Origin: Ancylobacter crimeensis
Lineage (GTDB): Bacteria; Pseudomonadota; Alphaproteobacteria; Rhizobiales; Xanthobacteraceae
Assembly: GCF_023016805.1 (NCBI RefSeq)
Contig: NZ_JALKCH010000005.1
Location: 186,001 to 250,000 of the forward strand
Direction of reading: 5' to 3'
DNA length: 64,000 nucleotides
Below, piece after piece: positions 56,135 through 64,000 of the stretch (positions are counted from its first letter, which is position 1; the number at the start of each line of letters is the position of its first letter). A program made the position numbers and the translations under genes. The notes below the pieces were generated by a model that ran no database searches, was not told the DNA's origin, and saw only the letters and a program-made list of their open reading frames with translations.

Positions 56135-56647
56135 ATGGCGGCTTTTGGACAACCGGCGGCGTCCGTGCGCGCGGCCGTCGCGGGAGAGCCCGGCGCCTTT
56201 CCGGCGCGTGCCGAGGCCGTCCGCCGAACCGCGGAGCCCGGCTTCGTGCTCGAGGAGCAGCCGGATTTCCTCGTCCGCGCGGTGGCGCAGCGGCTGGCGG
56301 CGATCTTCGCCGAGCATGTCGGGGAGGGGCTGACGCAGCCGCAATTCTCAACGCTGGCGAAACTGCGCGAGGTGGGAAGCTGCTCCCAGAACCGGCTCGG
56401 CCGGATGATCCATCTCGACGGCGCGACCATCAAAGGCATCGTCGACCGGCTGATCGCCCGCGGCCTCGTGCTCGCCAGCGAGGATCGTGCCGACCGGCGC
56501 CTGCGGACCGTCGCGCTGACCGAAGCCGGGCGCCGGGTGGTGGAGAGCGCGATCGAGCTGTCGGGCGAGCGGGCCGGCGAGATGCTCGAGCCGCTGAGCC
56601 GGCCTGAGCGGGGCGAACTGATCCGCCTGCTCAAGAAGCTCTGCTAG
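56135..56647 (+). CDS. MarR family transcriptional regulator
   Basis: A 170-residue winged-helix regulator. The first 40 residues are low in complexity. The MarR domain covers about 45-165, with LTQPQFSTLAKLREVGSCSQ, the recognition helix NRLGRMIHLDGATIKGIVDR, and the wing LVLASEDRADRRLRTVALTE with the conserved DxRxxR. Such proteins bind aromatic or oxidising ligands and usually repress adjacent genes. It is bracketed by two copies of a dispersed repeat in the same orientation and faces the convergent racemase gene, so its targets are not obvious. Confidence 0.9.
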   Translation: MAAFGQPAASVRAAVAGEPGAFPARAEAVRRTAEPGFVLEEQPDFLVRAVAQRLAAIFAEHVGEGLTQPQFSTLAKLREVGSCSQNRLGRMIHLDGATIKGIVDRLIARGLVLASEDRADRRLRTVALTEAGRRVVESAIELSGERAGEMLEPLSRPERGELIRLLKKLC

Positions 56648-56650
56648 AAC

Positions 56651-56710
56651 AACGTATTGCGTGGTCGCATCTTCTTCACGCGAACCGGTATCCGCTTCGC
56701 TCCAAAATGA
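56651..56710 (+). repeat. Dispersed intergenic repeat, copy 2
   Basis: Starts aacgtattg four bases after the marR stop and contains ttcttcacgcgaaccggt at the same distance (21 bases) as copy 1, then ccaaaatga. The two copies flank the MarR gene. Confidence 0.75.
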
Positions 56711-56719
56711 GGCGCGTTC

Positions 56720-57454
56720 TCAGCGCGGTGAAAAGCCGGCGAGCAGCCCGGCATAGGGCTTGGCGCGCGGGGCGGCATAAGGTCCGGACTTGCCGGTCCT
56801 GAGCCCGGCCCGCACCAATGCCTCGGCGAGGCCGACCGCCGCCGCCACCCCGTCCACCACCGGCACGCCATGCTCCGCGCCCAGCGCGCGGGCGAGATCC
56901 GCCATGCCGGCGCAGCCGAGCACGATGGCGTCGGCATGATCCTGTGCCACCGCCCGGCCGATCTCCGCCGAGATGCGGGCGCGGGCATCGGACGCGGGGT
57001 CCTCCAGCTCCAGCACCGCGACCTCCGAGGCCCGTACCTTCGCGCAACGCGCGGCGAGACCGTAGCGCGCGAGATTGGCCTCGATCACGGGCACCGAGCG
57101 GCGCAGCGTCGTCACCACGCCGAAGCTGTGGCCGACGAGGCTGGCGAGGTGAAAGGCCGCTTCCCCGATGCCGACGACCGGCGCATGGGCGAGCGCGCGG
57201 GCGGCGTCGAGCCCGGTGTCGTCGAAACAGGCGATGATGTGGGCGTCGACCCCTTCGCCCTCGGCCGCGGCAATCGCCTCCATCAGCCCGGGAAGCGCCA
57301 GCGCATCGTCATAAAATCCCTCGATCGAGGCCGGCCCCATCGTCGAGGTGCGGGCAAGGATCTGCGTAGCCGGCGCGGCGACCGCACGCGCGGCGGCGGC
57401 GGCCTTCTCCGTCATCGAGGCGGTGGTGTTCGGGTTGACGAGGTGGATGCGCAA
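56720..57454 (-). CDS. Aspartate/glutamate/hydantoin racemase family protein
   Basis: A 244-residue cofactor-independent racemase of the hydantoin racemase (HyuE) type. The N-terminal RIHLVNPNTTASMTEKAAAA and the first catalytic cysteine in AHIIACFDDTGLDAARALA appear near residue 75, and the second catalytic cysteine in DAIVLGCAGMADLARALG near residue 180. Hydantoin or allantoin racemisation is typical, but no hydantoinase gene is adjacent. The best start is TTG at 57454 with GAGG upstream; a TTG 24 bases earlier (57478) is in frame. It is convergent with marR. Confidence 0.88.
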   Translation of the reverse strand: MRIHLVNPNTTASMTEKAAAAARAVAAPATQILARTSTMGPASIEGFYDDALALPGLMEAIAAAEGEGVDAHIIACFDDTGLDAARALAHAPVVGIGEAAFHLASLVGHSFGVVTTLRRSVPVIEANLARYGLAARCAKVRASEVAVLELEDPASDARARISAEIGRAVAQDHADAIVLGCAGMADLARALGAEHGVPVVDGVAAAVGLAEALVRAGLRTGKSGPYAAPRAKPYAGLLAGFSPR

Positions 57455-57659
57455 GAGGGCCTCGGAGCGGTTCGCCAACCCCCTATATGACGCGGCGCGC
57501 GGGCCCTGTCTGCACCGATGGTGCGCTCTCCACCAAATGGTGGACGAAGAGGTTTGGCGCCCTCGCTAGGGTGTCTGCGTCGAACGTCGTTCGTTTCGTG
57601 TCGTTTGTTGTCATTTCCTTCAATCAGAACGTTCAGGGCGGAAGCGTGGAGATGTCCAG

Positions 57660-58403
57660 ATGGTCCAGGTAAAGAAGTTCGGAAGTGAGGGCGGCGGGGT
57701 TCTCTGGTGCCATCCCGGCGGAACGAACTGCGTCGTCAAGGTGAAGAAGGTGCTGACGCCCGAAGGTGCGGACGGCGAGCGATATTTCAATCACCCGGCG
57801 GCGGACGCGGCTCATTACGATCCCGATCTCGACGCCCTGACGCAGCAGATGAACAGCCTCGTCGATGCGGCGCAGCAGCGGGGCCTTGCGGGCGGGCGCA
57901 AGGCCCCGGGCCTGCAGGTCGGCTTCCTGCGCACGCCGAACGGCTATCTGCCGGTGTGGAAGCGCGACGTGGCGGATAACGAGCGTCTCGAGGACCTGGT
58001 GGATGTGTCCACGCTGACCCCGCTGGGCAGTATGTCGGACGAAGCCGTCAGCGCGCATCTGCGGCTCGCCAGCCAGACCGCCGCCGGCGACTGGTACGTC
58101 TACAAGAAGACGACCACCGAATACACCTGCGAGAGCGGAAACGGTAATTGCTACGTCACCGTGGCATCGGCCGACGGTTTCCGCACGGTGACGGACAGCA
58201 TCTATTTCCCGAAGGTCGATGAAGGCTCGCCGGTCTACGATCCCGAGCTTGCGACGCTCGCCGACGAACTCAACGCCGCGCTCAACGCGACGCAGAAAAC
58301 GGCCCTCCAGCGGACCGGGACCTCGCCGACGGAGCGCGAGATCGGGCTGGCTTTTGAGGAGGATGGGCTGACCGTGGTCTGGAAGGTCGTCAGGCGCAGC
58401 TAG
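57660..58403 (+). CDS. Unrecognised protein built of two homologous domains
   Basis: A 247-residue protein I cannot assign. It has no signal peptide or membrane helix. Its halves align with each other. Domain 1 (about 17-103) runs from CHPGGTNCVVKV through YDPDLDALTQQMNSLVDAAQ to LPVWKRDV. Domain 2 (about 163-245) runs from CESGNGNCYVTV through YDPELATLADELNAALNATQ to TVVWKVV. Shared features are a C-x6-C turn before a V-x-V strand, YDPxLxxL helices with a conserved N and Q, and a terminal VWK. It follows a 180-base gap and precedes a LuxR-type gene. Role unknown. Confidence 0.82.
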   Translation: MVQVKKFGSEGGGVLWCHPGGTNCVVKVKKVLTPEGADGERYFNHPAADAAHYDPDLDALTQQMNSLVDAAQQRGLAGGRKAPGLQVGFLRTPNGYLPVWKRDVADNERLEDLVDVSTLTPLGSMSDEAVSAHLRLASQTAAGDWYVYKKTTTEYTCESGNGNCYVTVASADGFRTVTDSIYFPKVDEGSPVYDPELATLADELNAALNATQKTALQRTGTSPTEREIGLAFEEDGLTVVWKVVRRS

Positions 58404-58706
58404 AGTGTGTTTTCCGCGAAATCGGATCCGTTTATCGCAGACGGTTCCGGGGCGCCGAGCGACGCTATGGGGGCTGAAGCGTCGTCTTCTTGCAGTAAAC
58501 ATTTGAAGATCTTACGATTTTACCGTTTCGCATTCTTTGTGCTGGTTTCAGCCCGTCATAGGCTGGAGGCGCGATCATCGATCGCGCCTCCAGACCTGAC
58601 GATGCGGCGTTTTGTGCTGCATCCGGCCGTTCTTGGGGTTAACGTCGCCGCGGGGCGGTGACCATCTGCATGCAGGCGGCACCTTTGGGGCAAGGGTGTC
58701 GGCCAG
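58404..58706. other. Intergenic region between the two-domain protein and the LuxR gene
   Basis: 303 bases without a gene. It contains a perfect 14-bp inverted repeat (58563-58593) and, upstream of it, a moderately AT-rich stretch (58490-58555). The LuxR gene promoter is presumably in this interval. Confidence 0.6.
58563..58593. repeat. Perfect 14-bp inverted repeat
   Basis: ctggaggcgcgatc / gatcgcgcctccag with a 3-base loop, 114 bases before the LuxR-type gene. It lacks a T-run, so it could be a terminator-like hairpin or a regulator-binding palindrome. Confidence 0.7.
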
Positions 58707-59855
58707 ATGCTGGAGCTACAGGACAGGGCGCAGCTCATCTCCGAGCTGGTCGGCCTGATCTATGATTGTGTTCTCGATCCTGAGAAATGGGTTCCCGCCG
58801 TCGACAGGATTCGTCAGGCCCTCGGCTTTTCTTATGCCATTCTCGGCGTCTATCCGCTTCCGGCGGGTACGGTGACGCTCGGCGTCGCCTCCGGCATGTC
58901 GACGGAGCGGCTGGCCGAGCTGACCCGGCTTGGCCCGGACATCGTGGAATTGTGGGGCGGCGACGAGCGGGTGCGCCAGTTTCCGCTGGAGGAGCCCATC
59001 GTCCAGTCGGTCGCGGTGCCGCCGGAGGCGCTTGCCGCCAGCAGCTTCGTCACCCAATGGGCCGAGCCGCAGGGCATCGTCGATGCCATCGCGATCGGGC
59101 TGGAGCGCAATCCGCGCATGGTCTCGACGCTGTCCTTCGGCTGGCACCGCGACGCCGGTCCGCTGGGGGAGGCCGAACTCGACAGCCTGCGCCTGCTGGC
59201 ACCGCATTTCCGCCGTGCCATTGCGATCAGCCAGCTGCTCGAGCTGCGCTCCATGGTCACAGCGGACGCCGCCGCGATCCTCGACAGCCTGCCCTTCGGG
59301 CTGTTCCTCGTCGACGAGCTGATGTCGCTGCTCCACGTCAATCCGCGCGGCGCCGCGATGCTGGCGGCGCGGGACACGGTCCAGCTCCACAATGGGCGCA
59401 TCGTGATCGAGGGGATCGGCGCGGTGATCGAGGAGGCGGTGGTGTTCTCCGCGCACGACGCGGCACGGCTCGGCCGCAGCGGCGGCACCGGCTTTGCCGC
59501 CTTCGGCCCGCAGGGCGAGCCGCGGATCGTCCATGTGCTGCCGTTGAAGGGCCGGGAGGCCGGGCCCGGCCTGTTCCGGCGGGCCACGGCGGCGCTGTTC
59601 ATCACCCGTGCCGATGACGGGATCGAGCTGCCGCACAAGGCATTCGCCGCGCTTTACGGGCTGACGCCGGCAGAGATCCGGGTCGTCGAGCTGGTCGTCG
59701 CCGGGCTGACACAGCGCGAGATGTCGCAACGGCTCGGCCTGCAGGCGTCCACGGTGAAGACGCACCTGCTGCGCGTCTTCGAGAAAACCGGCGTGCGCCG
59801 GCAGGTCGATCTGGTCCGCCTGGTCGCCTCGCTGGCCGGCCCGCTCCAGCTCTGA
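58707..59855 (+). CDS. LuxR family transcriptional regulator
   Basis: A 382-residue regulator. The C-terminal GerE-type helix-turn-helix (about 315-375) reads LTPAEIRVVELVVAGLTQRE followed by MSQRLGLQASTVKTHLLRVF. The N-terminal 300 residues form a sensory region with a PAS-like segment (AILDSLPFGLFLVDELMSLL near residue 189) but no typical acyl-homoserine-lactone domain or receiver. Such solo LuxR proteins respond to unknown small molecules. It follows the two-domain protein on the same strand after 303 bases. Confidence 0.9.
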   Translation: MLELQDRAQLISELVGLIYDCVLDPEKWVPAVDRIRQALGFSYAILGVYPLPAGTVTLGVASGMSTERLAELTRLGPDIVELWGGDERVRQFPLEEPIVQSVAVPPEALAASSFVTQWAEPQGIVDAIAIGLERNPRMVSTLSFGWHRDAGPLGEAELDSLRLLAPHFRRAIAISQLLELRSMVTADAAAILDSLPFGLFLVDELMSLLHVNPRGAAMLAARDTVQLHNGRIVIEGIGAVIEEAVVFSAHDAARLGRSGGTGFAAFGPQGEPRIVHVLPLKGREAGPGLFRRATAALFITRADDGIELPHKAFAALYGLTPAEIRVVELVVAGLTQREMSQRLGLQASTVKTHLLRVFEKTGVRRQVDLVRLVASLAGPLQL

Positions 59856-60158
59856 CGGCGGGAGGCACTGCGATGAAGCGGATGGCGGCGACTGCGGTTT
59901 CAAAGCTGCTGGGCCACGCCGACGCTCGGGGCCGCACCGTCCGCGGCGGCCCGCTCGCTGCAAGGGGCTCTGCGCGTCCTGTCTTGTCACCCCCCGTCCG
60001 CCGGCCTCGGGCTGATCGGGCGCTTTTGTCGTTTTTGGCCGGCTGAGGCTGATGTGGAGGCGTGGGATTGTGCCGGCTTTTGTGCGCCGGCGTTTCACGT
60101 TGCGTTCACGCATGTCCGAAACGTTCGGCGCATGTCGTGTTGAAACGAAAAGGAAAGC
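59856..60158. other. Intergenic region before tRNA-Gln
   Basis: 303 bases after the LuxR-type gene. Short ORFs on both strands have no recognisable domain. I see no hairpin followed by a T-run that would clearly terminate the LuxR transcript. Confidence 0.5.
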
Positions 60159-60233
60159 TGGCTGGGGCGGGAGGATTCGAACCTCCGCATGGGGGAATCA
60201 AAATCCCCTGCCTTACCGCTTGGCGACGCCCCA
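60159..60233 (-). tRNA. tRNA-Gln (anticodon TTG)
   Basis: A 75-nt tRNA with encoded CCA on the minus strand. The acceptor stem is TGGGGCG / CGCCCCA, the anticodon arm GGGGA-TTTTGAT-TCCCC gives TTG (reads CAA), and the T arm GGTTCGAATCC is intact. It is divergent from tRNA-Pro, 160 bases away. Confidence 0.97.
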
Positions 60234-60391
60234 ACGGATCGCCTTGCGGCGAGCCTGCGGGCGCGGAGATAGCCACACTCCGCGCCGGCTTTCAACTCAT
60301 GGATATCAACAGGCTTCCATGCCGAAGGACGATCTCGCGAGGATGGGCTTGCAGCGCCGGCAAGCGACGTGTTAGAGGCTGCGCACCGCGT

Positions 60392-60468
60392 CGGAGTGTA
60401 GCGCAGCCTGGTAGCGCACCTCGTTCGGGACGAGGGGGTCGCAGGTTCAAATCCTGCCACTCCGACCA
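60392..60468 (+). tRNA. tRNA-Pro (anticodon CGG)
   Basis: A 77-nt tRNA with encoded CCA. The acceptor stem is cggagtg / cactccg, the anticodon arm cctcg-ttcggga-cgagg gives CGG (reads CCG), and the T arm is ggttcaaatcc. The tRNA starts with CGG, as usual for proline tRNAs. Confidence 0.97.
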
Positions 60469-60576
60469 TTAAAATCAAGGACTTCCCGGGTCCTCTCCCA
60501 TATCTTCCACATTTCGTCGAATGATCCCGTCTCGGAGACGGCGACGGTGTGCTTTGTCCGGTTGGCATAAACGGAA

Positions 60577-60598
60577 AAACCCGCCACGGGGGCGGGCT
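60577..60598 (-). terminator. Intrinsic terminator after the small membrane protein gene
   Basis: On the minus strand CCCGCC and GGCGGG form a stem with a 5-base loop followed by TTTTT (60575-60579). It lies about 45 bases after the stop at 60645. Confidence 0.7.
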
Positions 60599-60644
60599 CG
60601 GTTCGTTCCAGGGATCTTCATGTCCGGCGCAGAGGCGTCCGGCT

Positions 60645-60920
60645 TCAGGCCTGGTTGCTTGTGCCGTAGCGGCGATGCTCGCGGGCGACGAGATAGGCGA
60701 TCGCGTTGGGCAGCAGCGTGATCAGTGCCGACGATACGGTGCCGAGCACCATGACATGGCTGAAATCACGCATGTCGCCAAAAAAGAAGATGGTGAGGAA
60801 GGAGGCGACCGCGGCGATCGCGAGGTTCCATACCAGCGCGCCCGCATAGCTTTCGGCATTCCAGCCGGCAACCGCAGCGGCAACGAATGCCATGGCGCTG
60901 ATCAACATCGAAGCCGTCAT
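60645..60920 (-). CDS. Small hypothetical membrane protein (91 aa)
   Basis: A 91-residue protein with three hydrophobic segments (MLISAMAFVAAAVAGWNAES, VWNLAIAAVASFLTIFFFGD and VMVLGTVSSALITLLPNAIA) and a basic C-terminus. No family recognised. The ATG at 60920 follows a purine-rich GGGAGGG segment; codons further upstream in the same frame are less protein-like. It ends at an intrinsic terminator. Function unknown, probably an inner-membrane protein. Confidence 0.72.
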   Translation of the reverse strand: MTASMLISAMAFVAAAVAGWNAESYAGALVWNLAIAAVASFLTIFFFGDMRDFSHVMVLGTVSSALITLLPNAIAYLVAREHRRYGTSNQA

Positions 60921-61138
60921 GTGGCAAACCCTCCCTCTATTTTCTGCTTCGGTCACGCAGAGGAAATGTAGGTCATTCGCCGGGATCATGCAATCAATTT
61001 ATTACTAAAATCGAATTATTGGCATAATGAATACGACAGGCCGCCCGCGCCTGGTGCGTCCTCCTGGTTCGCTGGCGGCTGAAGGCACAGCCGTCGCCGG
61101 CGAGGATCGGCCGACATGCGGCCGACATGCGGCCGGCG

Positions 61139-61753
61139 TCAGGCCGCGCCGAAGGTGCCGTCCGGGCGCAGGCGCTCCAGAATGCCGGTGGCCACCGCGA
61201 AATAGGCGCCGTGCAGAACGAGGCGGCCATCGGTGATCCGCTCCTCCACCCAGGGGAAGCTGCGCAGATTGTCGAGCGACAGCCGCACACACTGATATTC
61301 CAGCACGGTGCGGCGCTCGTCCGGGTCTCTGGTCAGGTTCTCGGCCACCTGCCGGGCGGGCTCGGCGATGCTCACCCAGTCCGGCAGGAAGTCCTGCGCC
61401 TGCGGGGGGGCGCCTTCCAGCAGGGCGCGTGCGCCGCCGCACAAAGCGTGGCCGAGCACGACGATATTGGCCACCTCCAGCACCTTCACCGCGAATTCGA
61501 TGGCGGCGCTGGTGCCGTGGTGGGCATGGTCCGGCGCGGAATAGCGCGGCACCAGATTGGCCACGTTGCGCACCACGAAAAGCTCGCCCGGCCCGGCGTC
61601 GAAGATCATCGAGGGATCGACCCGGCTGTCGGAGCAGGCGATGACGAGGGTGTGCGGGCGCTGGCCGCGCGCCGCCAGCTTCTCGAACAACGCCTTGCGC
61701 TCGATCCAGGAGGTGGCGCGGAAGCGGCGGTAGCCGTCGATGAGCTCGTCCAT
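61139..61753 (-). CDS. Beta-class carbonic anhydrase
   Basis: A zinc enzyme interconverting CO2 and bicarbonate, about 204 residues. The first zinc cysteine and the catalytic Asp-Arg dyad lie in VIACSDSRVDPSMIFDAGPG near residue 39, and the second ligand set is in IVVLGHALCGGARALLEG (His and Cys) near residue 97. The middle LFVVRNVANLVPRY is typical of plant-type beta enzymes. The start MDELIDGYRRF at 61753 matches the family; an ATG at 61771 is also in frame. It is divergent from a metallo-hydrolase gene. Confidence 0.94.
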   Translation of the reverse strand: MDELIDGYRRFRATSWIERKALFEKLAARGQRPHTLVIACSDSRVDPSMIFDAGPGELFVVRNVANLVPRYSAPDHAHHGTSAAIEFAVKVLEVANIVVLGHALCGGARALLEGAPPQAQDFLPDWVSIAEPARQVAENLTRDPDERRTVLEYQCVRLSLDNLRSFPWVEERITDGRLVLHGAYFAVATGILERLRPDGTFGAA

Positions 61754-62088
61754 GGCGGTTCCGTTCGTCATGCGTCGGGGGGCGGGCCCGCGATGGGCCC
61801 GATCGTGGCTGTGACAGAAAGCTGACAACGCGTGTCACGGCAAGGGTGCTGCGGAAAAAGGAGAGGTGCGGGAGCAGGATTGTGCCGGTGCGCCCGGTTC
61901 GAGAGGGCCTGCTGCGCGCCTCGGCCGCAGGTTGGCCATGTCCGGCCGGAGGAATCTGTCCTTCGGGCCGGAAAGGTGTGCATGCCCGGCTCGACGCGGA
62001 TGGACGGCCTGCGCTAGAGCGGTTGGGGAAGGGTGTGCTGCGCCGACTGACCTCGTTCGGCGCGTGCCGGAAGGAGACAGCTGGCGCC
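61754..62088. other. Divergent intergenic region carbonic anhydrase / MBL hydrolase
   Basis: 335 bases between divergent genes. The frame of the hydrolase is open to 61846, but the upstream codons do not look like protein. No regulatory motif or RNA could be recognised. Confidence 0.5.
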
Positions 62089-63000
62089 ATGGCCGACGAC
62101 ATTCCGTTCGATCGCCGCTTCGATGCCGTGCCGGGCGTCGTCGAGAAGGTGGCTCCGGGCGTGCGACGGATCCTGGCGCCGAATGCCGGGCCGTTCACCT
62201 TCACCGGCACCTGCAGCTACATCATTGGTGAAGGCGAGGTCGCCGTTCTCGATCCCGGCCCCGCGGATGAAGGCCATCTCGCCGCGCTGCTGGCAGCGCT
62301 CGAAGGCGAGCGGGTGAGCCATATCCTTTTGACCCACACCCATCGGGATCATTGCGATGGGCTTCCGGCGCTGAAGGCGGCGACAGGGGCCCTCGTTTAT
62401 GCCGAGGGTCCTTACCGTCCGGCCCGCCCGCTGCGGCTCGGCGAGGCGAACCCGCTCGATGCCGCCTCCGATCACAGCTTCCGACCGGATGTCACGCTCG
62501 TCGACGGCGAGCGGATCCACGGGTCCGGCTGGACGCTCGAGGTGGTGGCGACACCGGGGCATACCGCAAACCATGTCGCCTTCGCGCTGGAAGGTGAGGG
62601 GCTGCTGTTCTCCGGTGACCATGTGATGGCATGGGCGACCACCATCGTCGGGCCGCCGGACGGCGCGATGGGCGACTACATGGCCTCGCTTCACAAGCTC
62701 GCGGCGCGTAGCGAGACGGTCTATCTGCCCGGCCATGGCGGTCCGGTGCGCGACGCGCCGGCCTTCGTCGCACGGTATATCCGCCATCGGGAAGCCCGCG
62801 AGAGCGCCATCCTGCGCGTGCTGCAACGCGGGCCGGCGATGATCCCGGAGATCGTGCGGGCGATCTATATCGGGCTCGACCCGCGTCTGGTCACCGCGGC
62901 CGGCCTGTCGACGCTGGCCCATCTGGAGGAGATGGTTGCGCGTGGCGAGGTGTCGACGGAGGGCGAGCCGGCCTTTGACGGGGTGTACCGCATCGGCTGA
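62089..63000 (+). CDS. Metallo-beta-lactamase fold hydrolase (LACTB2-like)
   Basis: A 303-residue MBL-fold protein. The metal-binding motif HTHRDHCDGLPALK lies near residue 84, followed by the histidine in VVATPGHTANHVAFAL, the bridging aspartate in LLFSGDHVMAW, and the last histidine in VYLPGHGGPV near residue 219. A C-terminal winged-helix-like tail (about 240-300; GLSTLAHLEEMVARGEV) matches the LACTB2/glyoxalase II-related group, some of which are RNA nucleases. The substrate is unknown. The ATG at 62089 has an AAGGAG ribosome-binding site. Confidence 0.92.
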   Translation: MADDIPFDRRFDAVPGVVEKVAPGVRRILAPNAGPFTFTGTCSYIIGEGEVAVLDPGPADEGHLAALLAALEGERVSHILLTHTHRDHCDGLPALKAATGALVYAEGPYRPARPLRLGEANPLDAASDHSFRPDVTLVDGERIHGSGWTLEVVATPGHTANHVAFALEGEGLLFSGDHVMAWATTIVGPPDGAMGDYMASLHKLAARSETVYLPGHGGPVRDAPAFVARYIRHREARESAILRVLQRGPAMIPEIVRAIYIGLDPRLVTAAGLSTLAHLEEMVARGEVSTEGEPAFDGVYRIG

Positions 63001-63006
63001 AAGGGG

Positions 63007-63792
63007 TCAGCGCGCCCGCCGGCCCCGCGCTTCGGACAGGTCGGCCATCAGCGTGGTGATGCGGTTGGCATTCATGCCGTAGTCGCGCTCGCCCTCGCGC
63101 GAAACCGAGCGCATGTCCACGCGCACGCCGGAGGCGGTCTGGCGCACCCGCAGCGCGATGTCGGCGCGCAGGCCGAAGGGCAGGCTGCGCGTCGTCGCCT
63201 CGATGCGACCGTCCCTGAGCCCGCCGCGCGGCGGGGTGGCGTCGATGACGCGCCATCTGTAGCGGGCGACGAGCGCGAGCAGCGAATTGTAGATCTCGTC
63301 GGGCGAGGCATCGAATTCGAGCGGCTTCACGTCCGGCCACGCCGTGGACTGCGCCTGCGCGACCGCGGCGTCGGGCGGGTCGAGGGCGTTGGCGGCGCGC
63401 GAGCGGGCATAGCCCAGCGTCTCGAACAGCAGGGGCTCCTCGCTGTCGGTGGTCACGTCGTGGATGGCCGGAACAAGCGTGCCCAGCGCCAGCACGGCGG
63501 CGCCCGGCAACAGGAGAAGCGAAGCGAGGAACGCGGCGCCCACCACCCGGCCAAGCCCCCGCAATCCCTCGTTCCAGATGACGACGAAGGCGGCGATCGC
63601 CAGCAGTAAGGCAAGGCCAGCCAGGGCGATGCCGGCGATGAGGGTGCGCAGCGCGGCGTTGAAGTCCAGCACCTCCGCCCAGAACAGGCCGAGCGCGAGG
63701 GCTGAGACCGGCAGGGCGAACACCGCCACGCGCAGGCTCCACGTCGCGAGGCGCGACATGCGCTCCTCGATATAGAGCCAGCGCCGGATCAT
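63007..63792 (-). CDS. DUF1499 domain membrane protein
   Basis: A 261-residue protein with an N-terminal membrane part of three helices (about 15-120) and a C-terminal DUF1499 domain (about 150-255), which contains VKPLEFDASPDEIYNSLLAL and the conserved strand RSLPFGLRADIALRVRQTAS. Function unknown. Its ATG overlaps the stop of the HAD phosphatase gene by 4 bases, so the two are coupled. It is convergent with the hydrolase gene, with 6 bases between stops. Confidence 0.88.
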   Translation of the reverse strand: MIRRWLYIEERMSRLATWSLRVAVFALPVSALALGLFWAEVLDFNAALRTLIAGIALAGLALLLAIAAFVVIWNEGLRGLGRVVGAAFLASLLLLPGAAVLALGTLVPAIHDVTTDSEEPLLFETLGYARSRAANALDPPDAAVAQAQSTAWPDVKPLEFDASPDEIYNSLLALVARYRWRVIDATPPRGGLRDGRIEATTRSLPFGLRADIALRVRQTASGVRVDMRSVSREGERDYGMNANRITTLMADLSEARGRRAR

Positions 63793-64000
63793 GCTCGCGC
63801 CCGTTGCTCCTGCGGCCGCACGCCGCCGAGCACATGATCGGCAAGCGCGTCGATGTCGTCCAGCACAAGATCGGCTTCGTCGGCGAAGGCATCGACCGGG
63901 CTCGGGCCGCTGCGCACGAGCACAGCCAGCGCGCCGGCGGCTTTGGCGGCGAGAAGGTCGTGCCGGGTGTCGCCCACCAGCGCGACATGTTCCGCTGGCA
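63789..64000 (-). CDS. HAD-family hydrolase, C-terminal part, cut by window end
   Basis: Only the last 70 residues are in the window. They contain HAD motif IV, PAEHVALVGDTRHDLLAAKA, with the metal-binding aspartate, followed by GALAVLVRSGPSP and VLDDIDALADHVLGG, as in phosphoglycolate phosphatase-like enzymes. Substrate unknown. The start lies beyond the window edge; the end overlaps the DUF1499 start by 4 bases. Confidence 0.85.
   Translation of the reverse strand, partial: PAEHVALVGDTRHDLLAAKAAGALAVLVRSGPSPVDAFADEADLVLDDIDALADHVLGGVRPQEQRARA

Noticed and set aside
60052-60472. Short frames spanning tRNA-Gln and tRNA-Pro
   Set aside because: They read through two structural RNA genes and show no protein-like features.

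Overview
The window is GC-rich (roughly two thirds G+C by eye) chromosomal DNA of an alphaproteobacterium of the order Hyphomicrobiales (Rhizobiales), probably Xanthobacteraceae-like. The evidence is gene content and order: divL / tsaE-amgK / murU / addB / addA / trxA, dut-coaBC-ubiB-ubiE, rpmI-rplT-pheS-pheT, uppP next to an NDUFA9-like gene, Omp25/31-type porins, DUF2244, DUF1499, and short dispersed repeats of the type common in this order. The genus assignment is inference only.

Layout. 1-8.7 kb: end of an amino-acid/polyamine oxidase gene, a DedA membrane protein, then branched-chain amino-acid synthesis (ilvC; ilvB-ilvN behind a leader peptide and attenuator), with a TetR regulator and a DMT exporter between them; then dapB, gpmA and an SMR transporter. 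8.7-21.3 kb: DNA repair (Ada-type methyltransferase, nth), membrane proteins, a Tat-exported amine oxidase, pheT/pheS, rplT/rpmI, an SH3 protein with a proline-rich repeat tail, uppP and a complex I-associated epimerase-like protein. 21.5-27.5 kb: tRNA-Leu(CAG) carrying a 5.85-kb integrated element bounded by 18-bp direct repeats. It holds a tyrosine integrase, a serine recombinase, a T7 gp14-like virion protein, a degenerate HNH-like protein, two related tiny ORFs and a chimeric BRO-N/RNase H ORF.

28-33.3 kb: porin behind a very AT-rich block, DUF1275 membrane protein behind a 7-bp tandem repeat, transaldolase, TauE exporter, a ring-cleaving dioxygenase-like protein and thioredoxin. 33.4-45.2 kb: a compact minus-strand block, divL, tsaE-amgK fusion, murU, addB, addA, linking cell-cycle signalling, tRNA t6A synthesis, peptidoglycan recycling and double-strand-break repair. 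46-52 kb: a second minus-strand block, ubiE, ubiB, coaBC, dut, an Rrf2 regulator and cysK. 52-64 kb: envelope genes (DUF2076 protein, L,D-transpeptidase, lipoprotein), EamA transporter, MarR regulator between two dispersed repeats, hydantoin-racemase-like enzyme, an unrecognised protein made of two homologous halves next to a LuxR regulator, tRNA-Gln and tRNA-Pro, beta-carbonic anhydrase, a metallo-beta-lactamase-fold hydrolase, DUF1499 and the end of a HAD phosphatase.

Most of the window is conserved housekeeping DNA. The parts most worth following are the tRNA-Leu element, the duplicated-domain protein at 57.66-58.40 kb, the ilv attenuator, the tyrosine-containing DivL kinase and the heptanucleotide repeat before the DUF1275 gene.
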